Shown piece after piece: positions 55,432 through 64,000 of a stretch of DNA of 64,000 bases (positions within the stretch are counted from its first letter, which is position 1; the number at the start of each line of letters is the position of its first letter). Location: positions 1,776,042-1,840,041 of the forward strand of contig NZ_CP012541.1 of assembly GCF_001298465.1 (NCBI RefSeq). The letters are read 5' to 3'. The DNA is from Campylobacter concisus. GTDB taxonomy: Bacteria; Campylobacterota; Campylobacteria; Campylobacterales; Campylobacteraceae. A program made the position numbers and the translations under genes. Below the pieces are notes generated by a model. That model did no database searches and had not been told where the DNA came from. It worked only from the letters and a program-made list of their open reading frames with translations.

Positions 55432-56040
55432 TTAATTGCCTCTACTTCCAGGTTTGATCGCTTTGCTTCCATTTTTGCAAAGCGGGCAATTCTCAGGCTC
55501 ATAAATTTCAAACTCAAAATTTCCCAAAGCAAAAAATGGCTTATCACTTGGTAGTTTTGCATTTGGTTTTGAGTCATTGCCTAAATTTGCGACCTTACAA
55601 AAGCCACGATTCGCAAGCGCTGCAAAGCCAACTACCTCGCCGCCAAGGCTCTCTATTACGTGTGCTGCTTCAAGTGCTGATCCGCCAGTCGTGATGATGT
55701 CTTCACAAACGATAAATTTCTCGCCTTTTTTTACCTCAAATCCGCGTCTTAAGCTCATCACCCTATCAACTCGCTCTGTAAAGATAAATCGCTTCTTTGC
55801 TGCACGAGCTAGCTCATAGCCAGCTAAAATTCCTCCAAGTGCAGGAGAACAAACGCTATCAAATTTAATGTTAAATTTCTCTATCACACGAGCAAGCTCA
55901 TCAGCTAGCTTTCCAGCCAAAGCTGGGTCTTCAAGCACCTTTGCACTTTGCAGATAAAACTGCGAGTGGTTACCGCTACTTAAGAGAAAATGCCCCTCTA
56001 AATACGCTCCGGCCCCTTTATAAATTTTCTCTAAATCCAT
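55432..56040 (-). CDS. pyrE: orotate phosphoribosyltransferase
   Basis: 202 residues. The PRPP-binding motif is [18 protein letters not shown], and [14 protein letters not shown] precedes it. It makes OMP from orotate in pyrimidine synthesis. The C-terminus carries [16 protein letters not shown], a Cys-pair tail seen in the non-enterobacterial PyrE branch. Ribosome site AAAAGG before ATG 56040. Confidence 0.94.
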   Translation of the reverse strand: MDLEKIYKGAGAYLEGHFLLSSGNHSQFYLQSAKVLEDPALAGKLADELARVIEKFNIKFDSVCSPALGGILAGYELARAAKKRFIFTERVDRVMSLRRGFEVKKGEKFIVCEDIITTGGSALEAAHVIESLGGEVVGFAALANRGFCKVANLGNDSKPNAKLPSDKPFFALGNFEFEIYEPENCPLCKNGSKAIKPGSRGN

Positions 56041-56159
56041 CGTTTTTTCCTTTTAAAATTTACTCAAAATTTTAACACAAGCCCACTTAAGCCACTCTTT
56101 TTAAAATTTAATAAGCCACACATTTGTATAATCTTCACACTCTTACAAAAAGGACGCTC

Positions 56160-57527
56160 ATGCTTATTTTTAACCCTGTTGTTTTTAGCATTTTAGTGAT
56201 GACAATACTTTGTCTATTGCGCTTTAACATCTTGCTTTCTATCCTTATCTCTGCTCTTGTTGCGGGAGTAATGTATAAGCATGGATTTAGCGGATTTGAA
56301 AGTGGTATTATAAATGGGATCGATAGCCTCTTTACAGCCCTAAAAGAGACTACACAAAGCCTCATAAGCGGCATGCAAGGCAATCTTGAGACGTCACTTA
56401 GTTATATTTTACTTGGCGCTCTAGCAGCTGCTATCGCAAATACAAATTTAACTGCTATCTTGATAAATGCTTTGAGTAAATTCCTTAGCTCAAATAAAGT
56501 GATTTTTATACTAACTATTGCATTTATAGCGTGCTTATCTCAAAATTTAATCCCAGTTCACATAGCTTTTATACCTATTTTGATCCCACCACTTCTTGCT
56601 ATTATGAACAAAATGGGAATAGATAGACGCGCAGTGGCTTGTGCTTTGACGTTTGGTCTTCAAGCACCTTATGTAAGCCTTAGCGTTGGCTTTGGTCTGC
56701 TTTTTCACAATATCTTAAAAAAAGAGCTAGCAAATAACGGCATAACCACATCTATTTCTGATATCTCTTCTGTTATGTGGATAGGTGGCGCTTCGATGCT
56801 TATTGGACTTATCCTTGCCATACTTTTTTACGGCAAAAAAAGAGTTTATAAAACTTCAAAATTTGAAAAAGAAGAGCTTGATGAGATCGAGCGTGCAAAA
56901 AGCCTTGAGATGACTAAAAAGGAGTGGGCGGTCTTAGCTGGTGCGGTAGTGGCTTTTGTCGTACAAATTTATACATCGCTCTTACCGCTTGGCGCACTAC
57001 TTGGACTTTTAGTCATGGTTGTTTTTGGTGGTATCGAATATAAAAAAGTAGATAAGATCATGGATAACGGCCTTGCTATGATGGGATTTATCGCATTTAT
57101 CATGCTAGTTGCTGCAGGTTATGGCACTATCTTAAGAGAGAGTGGCGGCATAGATGAGCTTGTAAAATACGCTAGCTTGGTATCTGGCGGCAAGATAGGT
57201 GGGGCATTTTTGATGCTTCTTATCGGACTTCTCGTTACGATGGGCATAGGCACTAGCTTTGGTACGATCCCTATCTTAGCTTCTATCTATGTGCCACTAT
57301 GCATTAGTCTTGGTTTTGGCGTACCAGCCATTATCTTGCTAGTTGGCATAGCTGCAGCTCTAGGAGATGCTGGAAGCCCAGCAAGCGATAGCACACTTGG
57401 GCCGACAAGCGGTCTAAATGCTGATAATGAGCACAACCACATATATGATACTTGTGTGCCTACATTTGTATTTTTCAATATCCCACTTATCATCGGTGGC
57501 ATCGTTGGAGCTATGATACTTGGATAA
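56160..57527 (+). CDS. Na+/H+ antiporter family membrane protein
   Basis: 455 residues, about twelve helices, with the N-terminal extension domain and transport core of the Na_H_antiporter (NhaC-related, PF13726/PF03553) family. Conserved GIGTSFGTIPILA and GDAGSPASDSTLGPTSGLNADNEH blocks are present; the acidic residues there probably bind the ion. It would exchange cytoplasmic Na+ for H+, though some relatives move amino acids or organic acids. Start chosen at ATG 56160 behind AAAGGACGCTC; the longer frame from 56124 lacks a ribosome site. Confidence 0.85.
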   Translation: MLIFNPVVFSILVMTILCLLRFNILLSILISALVAGVMYKHGFSGFESGIINGIDSLFTALKETTQSLISGMQGNLETSLSYILLGALAAAIANTNLTAILINALSKFLSSNKVIFILTIAFIACLSQNLIPVHIAFIPILIPPLLAIMNKMGIDRRAVACALTFGLQAPYVSLSVGFGLLFHNILKKELANNGITTSISDISSVMWIGGASMLIGLILAILFYGKKRVYKTSKFEKEELDEIERAKSLEMTKKEWAVLAGAVVAFVVQIYTSLLPLGALLGLLVMVVFGGIEYKKVDKIMDNGLAMMGFIAFIMLVAAGYGTILRESGGIDELVKYASLVSGGKIGGAFLMLLIGLLVTMGIGTSFGTIPILASIYVPLCISLGFGVPAIILLVGIAAALGDAGSPASDSTLGPTSGLNADNEHNHIYDTCVPTFVFFNIPLIIGGIVGAMILG

Positions 57528-57560
57528 AATTTGGCGTTAATTACGCCAAATTTCTTTTTA
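57527..57560 (+). terminator. intrinsic terminator after the antiporter gene
   Basis: A perfect 11-base stem AAATTTGGCGT (57527-57537) / ACGCCAAATTT (57543-57553) with a five-base loop and CTTTTTATTTCTT after it. Confidence 0.88.
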
Positions 57561-57590
57561 TTTCTTCTACTTTTTATCAATATAAATTTT

Positions 57591-57606
57591 TGGAACATCT
57601 TTTGCT
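57591..57606 (+). promoter_or_regulatory. sigma-54 promoter of flgE
   Basis: TGGAACATCTTTTGCT has GG at 57592-57593 and GC at 57604-57605 with exactly ten bases between, matching the -24/-12 consensus and the Campylobacter form GGAA-N6-TTGCTT. Transcription would start near 57617, about 30 bases before flgE. Hook genes in Campylobacter are known RpoN targets. Confidence 0.85.
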
Positions 57607-57648
57607 TTTGAAAAATATAAAAATTTAAAATGCAAAAAGGATAAGTCA

Positions 57649-60132
57649 ATGATGAGATCACTTTGGTCTGGTGTTTCAGGCCTGCAAGCCCACCAGATAG
57701 CCATGGACGTAGAAGGCAATAATATCGCAAACGTCAATACTTATGGTTATAAATATAACCGTGCAAATTTTGCTGATATACTAAGCCAAACTCCAAGAGT
57801 CGCTACTGCTCCACAAGGTCAGCTAGGCGGTCAAAATGCTATGCAAATAGGTCTAGGAACGACTATAAACTCAACTACGAGAATTTTCTCACAAGGCACA
57901 CTAACATCTACTGATAAGCAAACAGACCTTGCACTTCAAGGAAATGGTTTCTTCGTCGTATCTCCAGATGGTGGAACTACAAGATACTATACAAGAAATG
58001 GTGACTTTGTCCGTGATAAAGCGGGAAATTTTGTAAACAATAGTGGATATATAGTTCAAGGCTGGACGAGAGATGAAGAGACTGGCACCATCGACTCAAC
58101 AGGTCCGATAAAAAATATTGTGATCAAAGAGGGTCTTACAACTCCGGCAAGAGCTACAACAGAAGTAAAGATAAAAGGCAACCTTGACTCAGGCAACACC
58201 ATCGACCAAAGAAGCACTCCTATTTATTCACTAGATTCGCTTGCTGGTGGACGTGACTATAACAATGACGGAATTTTAGATCCAAACGAAGTCCATAACG
58301 AAAATGATGTAAATAACGATCAGTTTTATACAAACTCAAGAAAAGAGCAAAGCTTAACAGAGCGTGGTGTAGATCTTGGTGTTACATTTGATGAGCTTGG
58401 AAATGGCCTTGCTTTAAGAGATGGACAAGGCATCTGGGTAAGCTACGCAAATGCTAAAACTGAAAAATTTACTATAGGTAGTAAATCACCAAATAATGTT
58501 GGTTCACTTACTAATAATGGGACTGCAAAAAAATTAAATATAACATTAAATGATGTAAATATAACTGGAGATGTAACAAATATAAGCGATGTTGCAGCTG
58601 CTATCAACGCTCAGTATAATAAAACTGGCGTTAGAGCTGAAATTTCAGAAGGTAATAAACTAACACTTATAAATAGAAATAACTCAGGTACTACAAAAGA
58701 GACAAAAAATATTCACTTAACTGTCAATACTGGTGATGAATTAGTAGCAGCAACGATAGCAATGGGAGTACCTCTAGCAGAAGGTCCCGGTTTAAAAAAT
58801 CGAGATATTATCACAGCTTATCAATATGTCTATACGAGCTCACAAACAACAGCAGTTCACGAATATAATGATGCGAAAGAAAGGCAAATAACTACAACAG
58901 AAGATCTTCGTGCTGCTATGCAAAAAGATGCAAGGAGTTACGTTGACTACAATGGAGACGGTCAAATAAGAGTAAACTCAGCTGTACCTAATGCTATAAA
59001 AAAAGCAACAGAAGCTCATAATACAACTCCGGGTACTGGTGGAGCAGCTATAGCTGATACAACATGCCAAACAGCTTATAACACTGCTTATAACGCTGCA
59101 GCTGGCACACTGGATCAAAAACACGCAGCTGGTATCGCAGCACTTAAAAAACTTGCTGATGATTTAAATGATGGCACAAAGATCACTGTAAATAAACTAG
59201 GTCAATTTCAACTAGAAAACCCATCAAATGAAATAGCGGATCATGCACTTTATATGACTACGACCGGACTTACAAAGCCAGCTCAAGGTACAAATAATTC
59301 AGCTGTAAATGAAAATGTTAGACTTACAACTATTATGAAAGCACTTGATGGTGCGTTAAGCCCTGGTCAAGCACTAAGAGCAAGTGGAAAGATGATGATG
59401 TCAAGCCACGGCTCAACGGCGGAAATTTTTGACTCACTTGGCTCAAAACACACAGTTAGTATAAAATGGGCAAAAACGGGTACTACAACAGATGGTGGTA
59501 CAGAGTGGAGCATGATCATCCAAGTACCAGAGCCAGCTAAGATAAACTATTCAGGTCAGGGTCCAGATAACGTTATAACTGGCTCAGCTAGATTTAATGC
59601 AAATGGCTCACTTGCGAGTTTTCACCCAGCAACGATAACATTTTCAGCTAACAACGGCTCACAAAGTGGTCAAAACATTAGCTTAAATTTTGGTCTTGGA
59701 ACTGATTTTAATGGCTTAACAAGCTTTGATAAAGACTCATCAACTGAGTCAATCTCACAAGATGGCTACACAGGTGGCACTCTAAATGGCATAAAAATAG
59801 ATGAGACTGGAACGATAATAGGCTCATTTTCAAATGGCCAAAGCTTTGGCTTAGCTAAAGTAGCACTTGCTACCTTTACAAACAACGAAGGTCTTCAAAG
59901 CGAGGGCGGAAATGTCTTTTCACAAACCGCAAACTCAGGCGAAGCAGTTATCGGTGCAGCTGGCACAGGCGATAAGGGAACGATCGCAGCTTCAAAACTT
60001 GAAGCTAGTAACGTCGATCTAAGCCGTGCGCTAACAGATCTTATCGTCATCCAAAGAGGTTTCCAAGCAAACTCAAAAACGATCACAACAAGCGATGAGA
60101 TGCTAAATACACTTCTTCAATTAAAACAATAA
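57649..60132 (+). CDS. flgE: flagellar hook protein
   Basis: 827 residues, the large Campylobacter form. N-terminal axial block MMRSLWSGVSGLQAHQIAMD with GNNIANVNTYGYK; LQGNGFFVV motif; C-terminal block VDLSRALTDLIVIQRGFQAN and LNTLLQL. The middle holds variable outer domains. An EF-hand-like loop DYNNDGILDPNE (58255-58290) and a second, incomplete one DYNGDGQIRVNS (58945-58980) occur there. The only Cys lies in DTTCQTAY (codon 59065-59067). It polymerises into the universal joint of the flagellum outside the cell. Start behind AAGGATAAGTCA. Confidence 0.94.
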   Translation: MMRSLWSGVSGLQAHQIAMDVEGNNIANVNTYGYKYNRANFADILSQTPRVATAPQGQLGGQNAMQIGLGTTINSTTRIFSQGTLTSTDKQTDLALQGNGFFVVSPDGGTTRYYTRNGDFVRDKAGNFVNNSGYIVQGWTRDEETGTIDSTGPIKNIVIKEGLTTPARATTEVKIKGNLDSGNTIDQRSTPIYSLDSLAGGRDYNNDGILDPNEVHNENDVNNDQFYTNSRKEQSLTERGVDLGVTFDELGNGLALRDGQGIWVSYANAKTEKFTIGSKSPNNVGSLTNNGTAKKLNITLNDVNITGDVTNISDVAAAINAQYNKTGVRAEISEGNKLTLINRNNSGTTKETKNIHLTVNTGDELVAATIAMGVPLAEGPGLKNRDIITAYQYVYTSSQTTAVHEYNDAKERQITTTEDLRAAMQKDARSYVDYNGDGQIRVNSAVPNAIKKATEAHNTTPGTGGAAIADTTCQTAYNTAYNAAAGTLDQKHAAGIAALKKLADDLNDGTKITVNKLGQFQLENPSNEIADHALYMTTTGLTKPAQGTNNSAVNENVRLTTIMKALDGALSPGQALRASGKMMMSSHGSTAEIFDSLGSKHTVSIKWAKTGTTTDGGTEWSMIIQVPEPAKINYSGQGPDNVITGSARFNANGSLASFHPATITFSANNGSQSGQNISLNFGLGTDFNGLTSFDKDSSTESISQDGYTGGTLNGIKIDETGTIIGSFSNGQSFGLAKVALATFTNNEGLQSEGGNVFSQTANSGEAVIGAAGTGDKGTIAASKLEASNVDLSRALTDLIVIQRGFQANSKTITTSDEMLNTLLQLKQ

Positions 60133-60149
60133 TAACTAAGACTTTTACA

Positions 60150-60175
60150 AAAGGGAGCATTTGCCTCCCTTTGAA
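60150..60175 (+). terminator. hairpin after flgE
   Basis: Stem AAAGGGAG (60150-60157) / CTCCCTTT (60165-60172), with one more C-G pair inside, lying 18 bases after the flgE stop. There is little T-tract beyond the stem. Confidence 0.6.
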
Positions 60176-60250
60176 ATTTATGCTTTAAATTTACAAATAA
60201 AATCAGCCTTCTTTTTGTAAAATGTTAAAAAATTTTACAAAAGAGAAAAA

Positions 60251-60880
60251 ATGCAAGCAACACTACTAAATCACACTCCACTAAATATTTGCTCTCACGC
60301 TATCCGCACATGCTGGCAAAGCTTTGATAAAAGCGACAACGGTGGCGAAAAAGATGTTGAGCTAATAGATAGAGTAGGCAATAAATTTAAACACGCCTCT
60401 ACCTTAGAGCACCTATACTACAACTTCTACATCCAAGGTATCTCTCGTGCGCTGCTTCAAGAGCTAGCTCGTCACCGCTTGGCAAGTCTAAGCGTCAAAT
60501 CAACTCGTTACACACTAAAAGAGCTAAAAAAAGAGGAAAAATTTGAAGTAGGGCAGTTTGAGCGTGCGGCTAAATTTATCGTACTAACAAATGATGAACT
60601 AGTCGATAACGCAAGCATAAAAGCGCTTGAAAATTTACGTGAAATTTTAGCCTCAACTACAAAAAGCCTTGATATAGTTAAATACTGCTTGCCAGAGTGC
60701 TACAAAACAGAGCTTACATGGAGTATAAACGCTAGAAGCTTGCAAAATTTTATCTCACTTCGTAGCTCAAAATCAGCCCTTTGGGAGATCAGAAATTTAG
60801 CAAATGCTATTTTTGCTGCCTTGCCTGATGAGCATAAATTTATATTTGAGAAGTGTTTGCCAGATGATGAGTCAAACTAA
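60251..60880 (+). CDS. thyX: flavin-dependent thymidylate synthase
   Basis: 209 residues. The ThyX motif RHRX7S is present as RHRLASLSVKS, preceded by FYIQGISRALLQEL, and STRYT follows. It methylates dUMP using FADH2 and methylene-THF, the route used by Campylobacter, which lacks ThyA. It stands alone between flgE and the convergent methyltransferase gene. Confidence 0.95.
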   Translation: MQATLLNHTPLNICSHAIRTCWQSFDKSDNGGEKDVELIDRVGNKFKHASTLEHLYYNFYIQGISRALLQELARHRLASLSVKSTRYTLKELKKEEKFEVGQFERAAKFIVLTNDELVDNASIKALENLREILASTTKSLDIVKYCLPECYKTELTWSINARSLQNFISLRSSKSALWEIRNLANAIFAALPDEHKFIFEKCLPDDESN

Positions 60881-60932
60881 CATTTACGTTAGTGTAGTTT
60901 GTGATTTAGAAGTGATGAAACGAGCGCTAAAT

Positions 60933-62039
60933 TTACTTTTGTAAAACGTAAAGAAGCTCGTCTACGTGGATGTTTCTAGCTTTTAAATTTCTACTGCCGC
61001 GGTAGGCGTTATACTTTTGGCGCATTAGTTGAACTTTGCCTATTTTGTTTAAATTTTTATCAAATTCATCTTGATTGATAAAGCCCTCTGAGTTAAACGA
61101 GATCAGCACAAATTTCGACTTTAAATTTGCTATCAGCTCGAAAAATGCCTCGCTTGCTGATGATTTTTTATTAAAAACAGATCTGTTCCAGTCTTTTGCA
61201 ATGCCTGAAATTTTTGAAATTTTACTTGGCTCAGTGTTGCTTGCGATGAGATTTAGCATGAAGTAGTTTGAACCGTATGGGTGTTGGTTATATGGCGGAT
61301 CAAGATAGACTAGATCAAGGCCGTCAAGCTCTTTTGCGAGCAAATTTGCGTCCTTTTGATAGACCTCAAATGGCACACTAAAATTTGAAAAGATGGGCCT
61401 AGTCAAATTTATATCAGAAGTGATCCTTGAGATAGCATTTTGTCCTCGTCCACCAAACTGACCAATGCCCTCTTTATTTTTATGAAAACCTTTAAAAATT
61501 CCACTTGTATTTGCATGCACGCTTGCATTATAAAGAAGTGGAGCTATGAAGAAATTTTTCATTTCAGCTGGCACTAACTCATCTATGAGCCTTCTTGCTG
61601 TATCAATAAAAATGGCATTTTTTCTAGTATAAAAAACCCTCTCACCCTCGGTAATATTTTTATCATCTTGTGGGGCGTAAAGCCTTGTTATAAAGCCTTC
61701 AGAAAGATTATCTTCTATCTCTTTTTCAAGCTTTTTTTTCCAGAAATTTATCTCATTTTTTAGCTCGTTTGTGGCGTTTTGCAGGTAGCATGAGTTTGTG
61801 ATGAAGCTATAAAGCTCCAAGTCGTTTGCAACTAGAAATTCGCTATTTTGCTTTAAAAACCTAGCCACTACGCCACTTCCACTAAAGAGGTCGCAGCAGC
61901 TAAGCTTCTCTTTTTTAAGCTCGTCTTTTGCGTATTTTACGCCTCGCTCGATAAAGCCTAAAAGCGAGCGTTTGTTGCCAAGATAGGTTAAAATTTGCTC
62001 TTTTAAATAGGCTTGATTTTCTTGTTTTGCTGGCTTCAA
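60933..62039 (-). CDS. D12-class DNA adenine methyltransferase (orphan)
   Basis: 368 residues. TYLGNKRSLLGFIE is the SAM/FxGxK-like N-terminal block, CDLFSGSGVVARFL the FxGxG motif I, and LDLVYLDPPYNQHPYGSNY the catalytic DPPY motif IV, spaced as in the Dam/D12 class. No restriction endonuclease gene adjoins it, so it is probably a regulatory or anti-restriction modification enzyme. TTG start at 62039, one base after the luxS stop; translation is likely coupled. Target site unknown. Confidence 0.87.
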   Translation of the reverse strand: MKPAKQENQAYLKEQILTYLGNKRSLLGFIERGVKYAKDELKKEKLSCCDLFSGSGVVARFLKQNSEFLVANDLELYSFITNSCYLQNATNELKNEINFWKKKLEKEIEDNLSEGFITRLYAPQDDKNITEGERVFYTRKNAIFIDTARRLIDELVPAEMKNFFIAPLLYNASVHANTSGIFKGFHKNKEGIGQFGGRGQNAISRITSDINLTRPIFSNFSVPFEVYQKDANLLAKELDGLDLVYLDPPYNQHPYGSNYFMLNLIASNTEPSKISKISGIAKDWNRSVFNKKSSASEAFFELIANLKSKFVLISFNSEGFINQDEFDKNLNKIGKVQLMRQKYNAYRGSRNLKARNIHVDELLYVLQK

Positions 62040-62040
62040 A

Positions 62041-62556
62041 TCAGTGCTTTTTTAGTCCCATAGCATCAAGATCAAGCTTGATCTCTTCATTATTTATGAT
62101 GACTAGACCTTGGGATAGAATTTTATTTGCTATGGCGTGTGCCTCATCAAGAGAGTGCATCTTGTAAGTGCCGCATTGAAATTTATTTAGCTCTGGAATT
62201 TGATCTTGAGTTTTTACCTCTAATATATCTTTCATCGAAGCTAACCAAGCGTTTTTAACGGCTTCTTCGCTAGGTGTGCCGATCACACTCATATAAAAGC
62301 CGGTCCTACAGCCCATCGGAGAGATATCTATAATCTCAACGCCATTGCCATTTAGGTGGTTTCTCATAAAACCAGCAAAAAGGTGCTCTAAAGTGTGGAT
62401 GCCTTTTTCTGGCAAAATTTCCTCATTTGGCTTGCAAAATCTCAAGTCAAAAACGCTGATATCATCGCCCTTTGGCGTTTTCATACTTTTTGCTAGTCTT
62501 ACTCCTGGGGCTTGCATTTTTACATGATCTACACAAAAACTATCAAGTAGTGGCAT
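62041..62556 (-). CDS. luxS: S-ribosylhomocysteine lyase
   Basis: 171 residues. The zinc motif HTLEHLFAG (HxxEH) and the later Cys in [10 protein letters not shown] complete the metal site; [11 protein letters not shown] contains the catalytic Cys. It splits S-ribosylhomocysteine into homocysteine and DPD, the AI-2 precursor, so it serves both the methyl cycle and signalling. Strong ribosome site AAAGGAGAAGAT before ATG 62556. It heads a two-gene unit with the adenine methyltransferase. Confidence 0.96.
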   Translation of the reverse strand: MPLLDSFCVDHVKMQAPGVRLAKSMKTPKGDDISVFDLRFCKPNEEILPEKGIHTLEHLFAGFMRNHLNGNGVEIIDISPMGCRTGFYMSVIGTPSEEAVKNAWLASMKDILEVKTQDQIPELNKFQCGTYKMHSLDEAHAIANKILSQGLVIINNEEIKLDLDAMGLKKH

Positions 62557-62691
62557 ATCTTCTCCTTTAAATTTTTGGTAATTTTAGCGAAAAAAATGTT
62601 TAAAATTTTAAAGGCTCGTGTAAAATTTCACATAAGCCTTATAATATTTGAATGTTTGTAGGTATTAAAATAATAAAAATTTTACTTACTA

Positions 62692-63381
62692 TTATAAATT
62701 TCTCATATATTCCGTACTATAAATACCTTGAATACGTCTTTCCATGTCACTATACCAACTTTTTGGAAGAGTGGTGAGAGAGTTAAATTTCTCTAGTAAA
62801 TTTAAATTTTTATTTGGAGCGCAAAAAAGTCTATTTACTTCTAAAATGCTCATATGAACTGGATCTTTTTCTATAACTTCTATCACGTCGCCCACTTTGC
62901 ACGATCCTGGTGTTATGACGCGGTAGTACCAGCCAGTTAAGCCAGTTTCAAAGATGTGAGTAGCCATATTTTCATTGCCCCATCTTTTTGAGAGCTTAAA
63001 GCAAGGCTTTCTTGGCTGCGATACTTGAAGGACTAGTGAGCCGATTTTATGGATATCGCCTACACAGACACTACTCTCATCAAGACCGTCAATGCATAAA
63101 TTCTCACCCATCGCACCATAAGCCATGTTTTTTAATCCTAAAAAACTTTCCCAATCAGCATAGTTTGAAAACGAATTTGCAAATATAGCTTTTTCAGGGC
63201 CTCCATGGTGCTTTGTATCAGCGACACTATCGCCCTCAAAGCCAAGCTCATTTGCAAAAATTTCGCCATTTTGAGCTATTTTAAATATAGCTGAACTCCA
63301 TGGTGTATTTAGCTTATCAGTCGCACTTTGCGAACCATAGTTTTTCACCTCGCCAATTAATAATGCTTTTACTATTGCCAT
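62692..63381 (-). CDS. MOSC-domain protein (YiiM-like)
   Basis: 229 residues. The MOSC core includes GFEGDSVADTKHHGGPEKAI, MGENLCIDGLDESSVCVGD and QPRKPCFKLSKRWG, where the conserved Cys (PCFKL) would bind molybdenum cofactor or a sulfur species. The C-terminal helical part (YiiM 3-alpha) follows. YiiM-type proteins reduce N-hydroxylated compounds in E. coli; the role here is open. It precedes... and is transcribed with ruvC upstream at an 17-base gap. Confidence 0.85.
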   Translation of the reverse strand: MAIVKALLIGEVKNYGSQSATDKLNTPWSSAIFKIAQNGEIFANELGFEGDSVADTKHHGGPEKAIFANSFSNYADWESFLGLKNMAYGAMGENLCIDGLDESSVCVGDIHKIGSLVLQVSQPRKPCFKLSKRWGNENMATHIFETGLTGWYYRVITPGSCKVGDVIEVIEKDPVHMSILEVNRLFCAPNKNLNLLEKFNSLTTLPKSWYSDMERRIQGIYSTEYMRNL

Positions 63382-63398
63382 TTTTTTCCTATCAAAAT

Positions 63399-63872
63399 TT
63401 AGCTTATTCTTAAATTATTTGCGTGAGTTAGCGCGATCGCGATTGCATCGGTGATATCAAGCGGTTTTATCTCTTTGTTTATACCTAAAATTTTCTTCAC
63501 CATAAATGCCACTTGCTCTTTGTCAGCTTTAGCCTTACCAGTGACAGTTTTTTTCACCTGAAGCGGCGTATACTCGGCAAAATCACCATGAAGCTGTAAA
63601 ATTTTAAGGCTAAGTGCACCACGAAACTGAGCAAGCTTTAAAACAGTTTTTGGGTTGTAAGCAAAAAATATATCTTCAATCGCGACCTCATCAAATTTAT
63701 GATTTTTAAAGATGAGATCAAGCCCCTCGCAAAGCTCGGTAATCTGATACTGAAGTGTATTTGGTTTTATTTTTATGAGTCCTGCTTCAAGAAGTGTAGT
63801 TTTAAATTTATTTTTTTCAAGTATCGCATAACCGCAATTCTTCGTTCCTGGATCGATTCCTAAAATTTTCAT
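63399..63872 (-). CDS. ruvC: Holliday junction resolvase RuvC
   Basis: 157 residues: [12 protein letters not shown] (first catalytic Asp), [10 protein letters not shown] (Glu) and the C-terminal [12 protein letters not shown] pair of acids. It cuts Holliday junctions at the end of recombination together with RuvAB. ATG at 63872 is taken; a GTG directly before it (63875) is an alternative. In C. jejuni ruvC is the last gene before the origin, which supports placing oriC just to the right. Confidence 0.95.
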   Translation of the reverse strand: MKILGIDPGTKNCGYAILEKNKFKTTLLEAGLIKIKPNTLQYQITELCEGLDLIFKNHKFDEVAIEDIFFAYNPKTVLKLAQFRGALSLKILQLHGDFAEYTPLQVKKTVTGKAKADKEQVAFMVKKILGINKEIKPLDITDAIAIALTHANNLRIS

Positions 63873-64000
63873 CACTATCTTTTCAATACTTTTTCACGAC
63901 TTTTTCACGATGTGAAAAAGTTTGTCAGAGTTTAACAAAGGTTTTATTAAATTTAAGATAGTATCACTATAAAAATTCTCGAAATTTAAGGCATAAAAAT
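63873..64000. other. left part of oriC (ruvC-dnaA intergenic region) with DnaA boxes
   Basis: Two copies of TTTTTCACG with TTCAC cores at 63893-63897 and 63904-63908 face an inverted copy (GTGAA 63912-63916) within 25 bases. The epsilonproteobacterial DnaA box core is TTCAC, and oriC lies in the ruvC-dnaA-dnaN region. An A/T-rich stretch follows (63930-64000). The start of dnaA should be just beyond the edge. Confidence 0.7.

Overview
The window comes from an AT-rich epsilonproteobacterium (Campylobacterota), most likely a Campylobacter of the C. concisus/curvus type. The grounds are gene content (thyX, a desulforedoxin-type rubrerythrin of the Rrc kind, purB next to nrdA, an octahaem MccA sulfite reductase locus, class B tannase, polar-flagellum hook gene), frequent TTG starts, and ruvC at the right edge beside a cluster of TTCAC-core DnaA boxes. 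That edge is therefore probably the left flank of oriC, with dnaA just outside. Species assignment is inference, because no search could be run.

Layout. 1-5.4 kb: start of pyrG, a cytochrome bd (cyanide-insensitive type) operon with a DUF4492 leader gene and an unlisted CydX-like microprotein, then a periplasmic arylsulfate sulfotransferase. 5.4-10.7 kb: two small hypotheticals, ilvD, rmuC, a small exported protein and rubrerythrin rrc. 10.8-17.6 kb: eight closely packed genes on the minus strand: Fe-alcohol dehydrogenase, two short-chain dehydrogenases, a class B tannase, a tandem-ABM exported protein, a decayed second tannase, a flavodoxin-like quinone reductase and a small membrane protein. 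This looks like an operon for ester-bound phenolics and quinones. 17.7-25.4 kb: ribonucleotide reductases. The anaerobic class III enzyme is split, with the glycyl-radical tail encoded by a separate 56-codon gene. nrdG follows, nrdA lies upstream, and an OLD-family nuclease gene sits between the two reductases. 25.7-39.1 kb: housekeeping genes (purB, rluA-type, rlmN, a phosphorylase-like gene, hisF, a large SF1 helicase, ksgA, RNase J, kdsD, rluB-type).

39-55 kb: a Cys-paired Sel1-repeat protein, then a long minus-strand respiratory island. Its promoter-proximal end is a two-component system whose kinase carries a CXXCH haem motif. Then come mccA (seven CXXCH plus one CX15CH), mccB (FKBP isomerase), mccC (Fe-S), mccD (NrfD-like) and ccsA1 (dedicated haem lyase). 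Beyond them lie a Sel1 protein, a tandem NosL-domain protein, an FtsX/LolD-type ABC transporter and two uncharacterised membrane or exported proteins. Together they would move electrons from menaquinol to periplasmic sulfite. The distal genes plausibly supply or guard the copper that MccA needs.

55-64 kb: pyrE, a Na+/H+ antiporter, flgE behind a clear sigma-54 promoter, thyX, an orphan D12-class adenine methyltransferase coupled to luxS, a MOSC protein and ruvC.

No rRNA, tRNA, CRISPR array or insertion sequence was seen. The items most worth following up are the split class III reductase, the decayed/intact tannase pair in one operon, the NosL/ABC extension of the mcc locus, and several microproteins (3356-3457, 18433-18603, 28336-28443).
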